From positions 1-63,212 of the forward strand of contig CANMUN010000010.1 in the NCBI GenBank assembly GCA_947500875.1: a stretch of DNA of 63,212 nt, written 5' to 3'. This DNA comes from Flavobacteriales bacterium (lineage in GTDB: Bacteria > Bacteroidota > Bacteroidia > Flavobacteriales_D > Crocinitomicaceae). Positions 61,372 to 63,212 of the stretch are shown one piece after another (the first letter of the stretch is position 1; every line of letters begins with the position of its first letter). The position numbers and the translations under genes were made by a program. The notes beneath the pieces were generated by a model. The model was given only the letters and a program-made list of their open reading frames with translations, was not told where the DNA came from and ran no database searches.

Positions 61372-63212
61372 ATGAATGTACTATCGGTAGAAAACCTCGA
61401 AAAATCGTACGGGGAAAAAATCTTATTTCAAAACGTGACCTTCGGATTGGATCAAGGTCAAAAAGTGGCGCTTGTTGCCAAAAACGGTGCGGGAAAAACC
61501 ACCTTGTTGCGCTGCCTCTGCGGAATGGAGTCGGCGGATCAAGGTAACATCGTCTTTCGCAAGGAACAACGTGTTTCGTGGATGGAACAAACCGAAGATT
61601 TTGATCCTAACGCCACTGTATGGGACCTCATCGCAGACAACCAGCACGAAAACCATCAGTTGTTCTACGCTTACAACCAAGCACTCGAAAACAACGATGC
61701 CGCTGAAATCGACCGCTTAACGGATGCCATTACCGCCAACAACGCATGGGGAGTCGAGGCGGAAATAGAGAAAATCGTGCATATCTTAAAACTCAACCCG
61801 AAAGACCGAGTAGGCTCCCTATCGGGAGGACAAAAAAAACGGATATCCCTCGCTAAAGTGCTGTTAGCCGATGCCGACTTTTTCATCTTGGACGAACCCA
61901 CCAACCACTTGGATTTGGACATGATTGAATGGTTGGAAAGCTATTTATCCTCGACGAATGCCACGGTATTTATGGTCACCCACGACCGTTATTTTTTAGA
62001 GTCGGTATGCGATGTGATTTTGGAATTGGACGAGAAAAACCTGTACAAGTATAACGGTAATTTTTCCTATTATCTGTACAAAAAAGCGGAACGGCAAGAG
62101 CAATTAGCATCGAGCATCGAAAAGGCGCAAAACACGTTTCGCAGCGAGTTGGAATGGATCCGAAAACAACCCAAAGCCCGTGGTACCAAGCAAAAAGCGC
62201 GCATTGATGCCTTTTTAGAAGTCAAAGAAACGGCATCGCAGAAAATCAAGAACGATTCGATGGAGCTTTTGGTGAAAATGGAACGCCTTGGAACCAAGAT
62301 TGTCGAATTTCACAAAGTGAGCAAAGCCTTCGGGGATAAAACCTTGCTCCAGTCCTTTTCCTACAACTTTCAACGGCAGGAGCGCATGGGAATCGTTGGG
62401 AACAACGGAACTGGAAAAACCACCTTTGTGAAAATGCTTTTAGGAGAAATAGCCCCGGACTCGGGAAAAGTGGTGGTGGGCGACACCCTCTTTTTCGGGC
62501 ACTATACCCAGGACATGATCCAATTCAAAGACGACACAAAAGTCATAGATATCGTTCGTGAGGTAGCGGAATTCATCCCCTTAGAAAAAGGTAGGCAATT
62601 ATCGGCGGCACAATTGCTCGAACGCTTTTTATTCCCTCGGGACATGCACTATCAATTCGTATCGAAATTGAGCGGGGGCGAAAAACGCCGCTTAAAACTG
62701 TTACGGGTATTGATGTCCAATCCTAATTTTTTGGTCTTGGATGAACCCACCAATGATTTGGATCTCTTTGCAATGACGGCCTTGGAGGATTATTTGAAAA
62801 CATTCCAAGGATGCTTAGTGGTCATCTCCCACGACCGGTATTTCATGGACAAAATTACTGACCACTTATTGGTGTTCCAAGGAGACGGAGTGATCGACGA
62901 TATTTTGGGCAACTACACCGACTACCGTAAAAACCAACGAAAAGTCAAAGAACCTGCAAAGGTGGAGGAAAAACCCAAGGAGCGCACCGAGGAGGTCAAG
63001 CGAAAACTCAGTTATAAGGAACAAATCGAAATAAAAACCTTGGAAGCGGAAATCGCCCAAATGGAAATCGAAAAAGAAATGCTCACCCAGCAACTTTCCG
63101 AAGGAATGCTCAGCAACGAGGAGCTGATGAAAATTGGGGAGGATTTAGGCCAATTGGTGCAACACTTAGACGATAAGTCGAACCGCTGGCTTATGCTCGC
63201 CGAACTGCAATA
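61372..63212 (+). CDS. ABC-F family ATPase (Uup-like), stop codon cut at window edge
   Basis: The frame runs 613 codons to the last two bases TA, which must begin the stop codon, so the protein is essentially complete. Two ABC domains: first with Walker A AKNGAGKT, LSGGQKKR, LDEPTNHLD; second with GNNGTGKT, LSGGEKRR, LDEPTNDLD. The linker (about residues 230-300) is charged and helical, and the C-terminus (about 520-613) is a Lys/Glu-rich coiled coil as in Uup. Uup-type proteins act on ribosomes or DNA structures; no membrane domain is present. Confidence 0.93.
   Translation, partial: MNVLSVENLEKSYGEKILFQNVTFGLDQGQKVALVAKNGAGKTTLLRCLCGMESADQGNIVFRKEQRVSWMEQTEDFDPNATVWDLIADNQHENHQLFYAYNQALENNDAAEIDRLTDAITANNAWGVEAEIEKIVHILKLNPKDRVGSLSGGQKKRISLAKVLLADADFFILDEPTNHLDLDMIEWLESYLSSTNATVFMVTHDRYFLESVCDVILELDEKNLYKYNGNFSYYLYKKAERQEQLASSIEKAQNTFRSELEWIRKQPKARGTKQKARIDAFLEVKETASQKIKNDSMELLVKMERLGTKIVEFHKVSKAFGDKTLLQSFSYNFQRQERMGIVGNNGTGKTTFVKMLLGEIAPDSGKVVVGDTLFFGHYTQDMIQFKDDTKVIDIVREVAEFIPLEKGRQLSAAQLLERFLFPRDMHYQFVSKLSGGEKRRLKLLRVLMSNPNFLVLDEPTNDLDLFAMTALEDYLKTFQGCLVVISHDRYFMDKITDHLLVFQGDGVIDDILGNYTDYRKNQRKVKEPAKVEEKPKERTEEVKRKLSYKEQIEIKTLEAEIAQMEIEKEMLTQQLSEGMLSNEELMKIGEDLGQLVQHLDDKSNRWLMLAELQ

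Noticed and set aside
1..63212. CRISPR arrays, insertion sequences, integrases, prophage or retron genes
   Set aside because: No regularly spaced repeats, transposase, integrase, phage structural or reverse transcriptase motifs were found in the translations.

Overview
The window looks like a chromosomal segment of a Bacteroidota, most likely Flavobacteriales (in character close to Crocinitomicaceae or Cryomorphaceae; the exact family cannot be fixed from this sequence). The grounds are type IX secretion C-terminal domains, gldF/gldG, a fused DAHP synthase-chorismate mutase, RprY/PhoB-type regulators, mitochondrial-type aconitase, DUF5686 and DUF4293 proteins, weak Shine-Dalgarno sequences, and the Bacteroidota promoter form TTG/TTTG-N19-TAnnTTTG, visible almost perfectly before both tRNA genes. 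Nearly everything is ordinary core genome packed very tightly. No insertion sequence, prophage, CRISPR array or rRNA is seen.

Layout. 1-2 kb: the tail of a SprB-repeat T9SS cargo protein, an acetyltransferase and a CaiB-type CoA transferase. 2-10 kb: aconitase, an outer-membrane barrel, and a minus-strand operon from cell division to aromatic amino acids (coiled-coil protein, zapA, rny, DAHP synthase-chorismate mutase, aroA). 10-15 kb: tsaB with an RprY-like regulator behind a structured leader, divergent from a PhoB-like regulator, a secreted VWD-domain protein and a PafA-type phosphatase. 15-25 kb: phoH-purC, a SAM hydrolase, gldFG with a DUF4340-like protein, dnaN, rlmN and a SirB1-like protein. 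25-33 kb: a small lipoprotein, a ureohydrolase with a thioesterase, dnaA, an SRAP protein and three uncharacterised envelope proteins. 33-39 kb: dusB-manC-sprT, divergent mlaEF-like genes, tRNA-Leu with trigger factor, and peroxiredoxin.

39-45 kb is the most accessory-like part: a T9SS cargo protein with a NIDO-like domain, exbBD, two small unknown genes separated by a nested inverted repeat, an AT-rich gap, tRNA-Phe, a secreted caspase-fold protein and two tandem small secreted paralogues. 45-51 kb: coaX, an FadL-like barrel, lptC, a small membrane protein and a DUF5686 protein, i.e. largely envelope biogenesis. 51-63 kb: lspA and a zinc-less DksA-like gene, then purQ-purD-CNNM-HAD, a mazEF pair with its own promoter and operator candidate, ruvB-queG-aroC-DUF4293, and an ABC-F protein that loses only the last base of its stop codon at the window edge.

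The most distinctive non-coding signal is a set of genes whose -7 element (TAnnTTTG) ends exactly four bases before the start codon, predicting leaderless mRNAs. Other candidates are a structured leader before the RprY-like regulator, a possible small RNA before 25076, and the nested inverted repeat near 42.8 kb. No single locus is plainly a new defence or mobile system.
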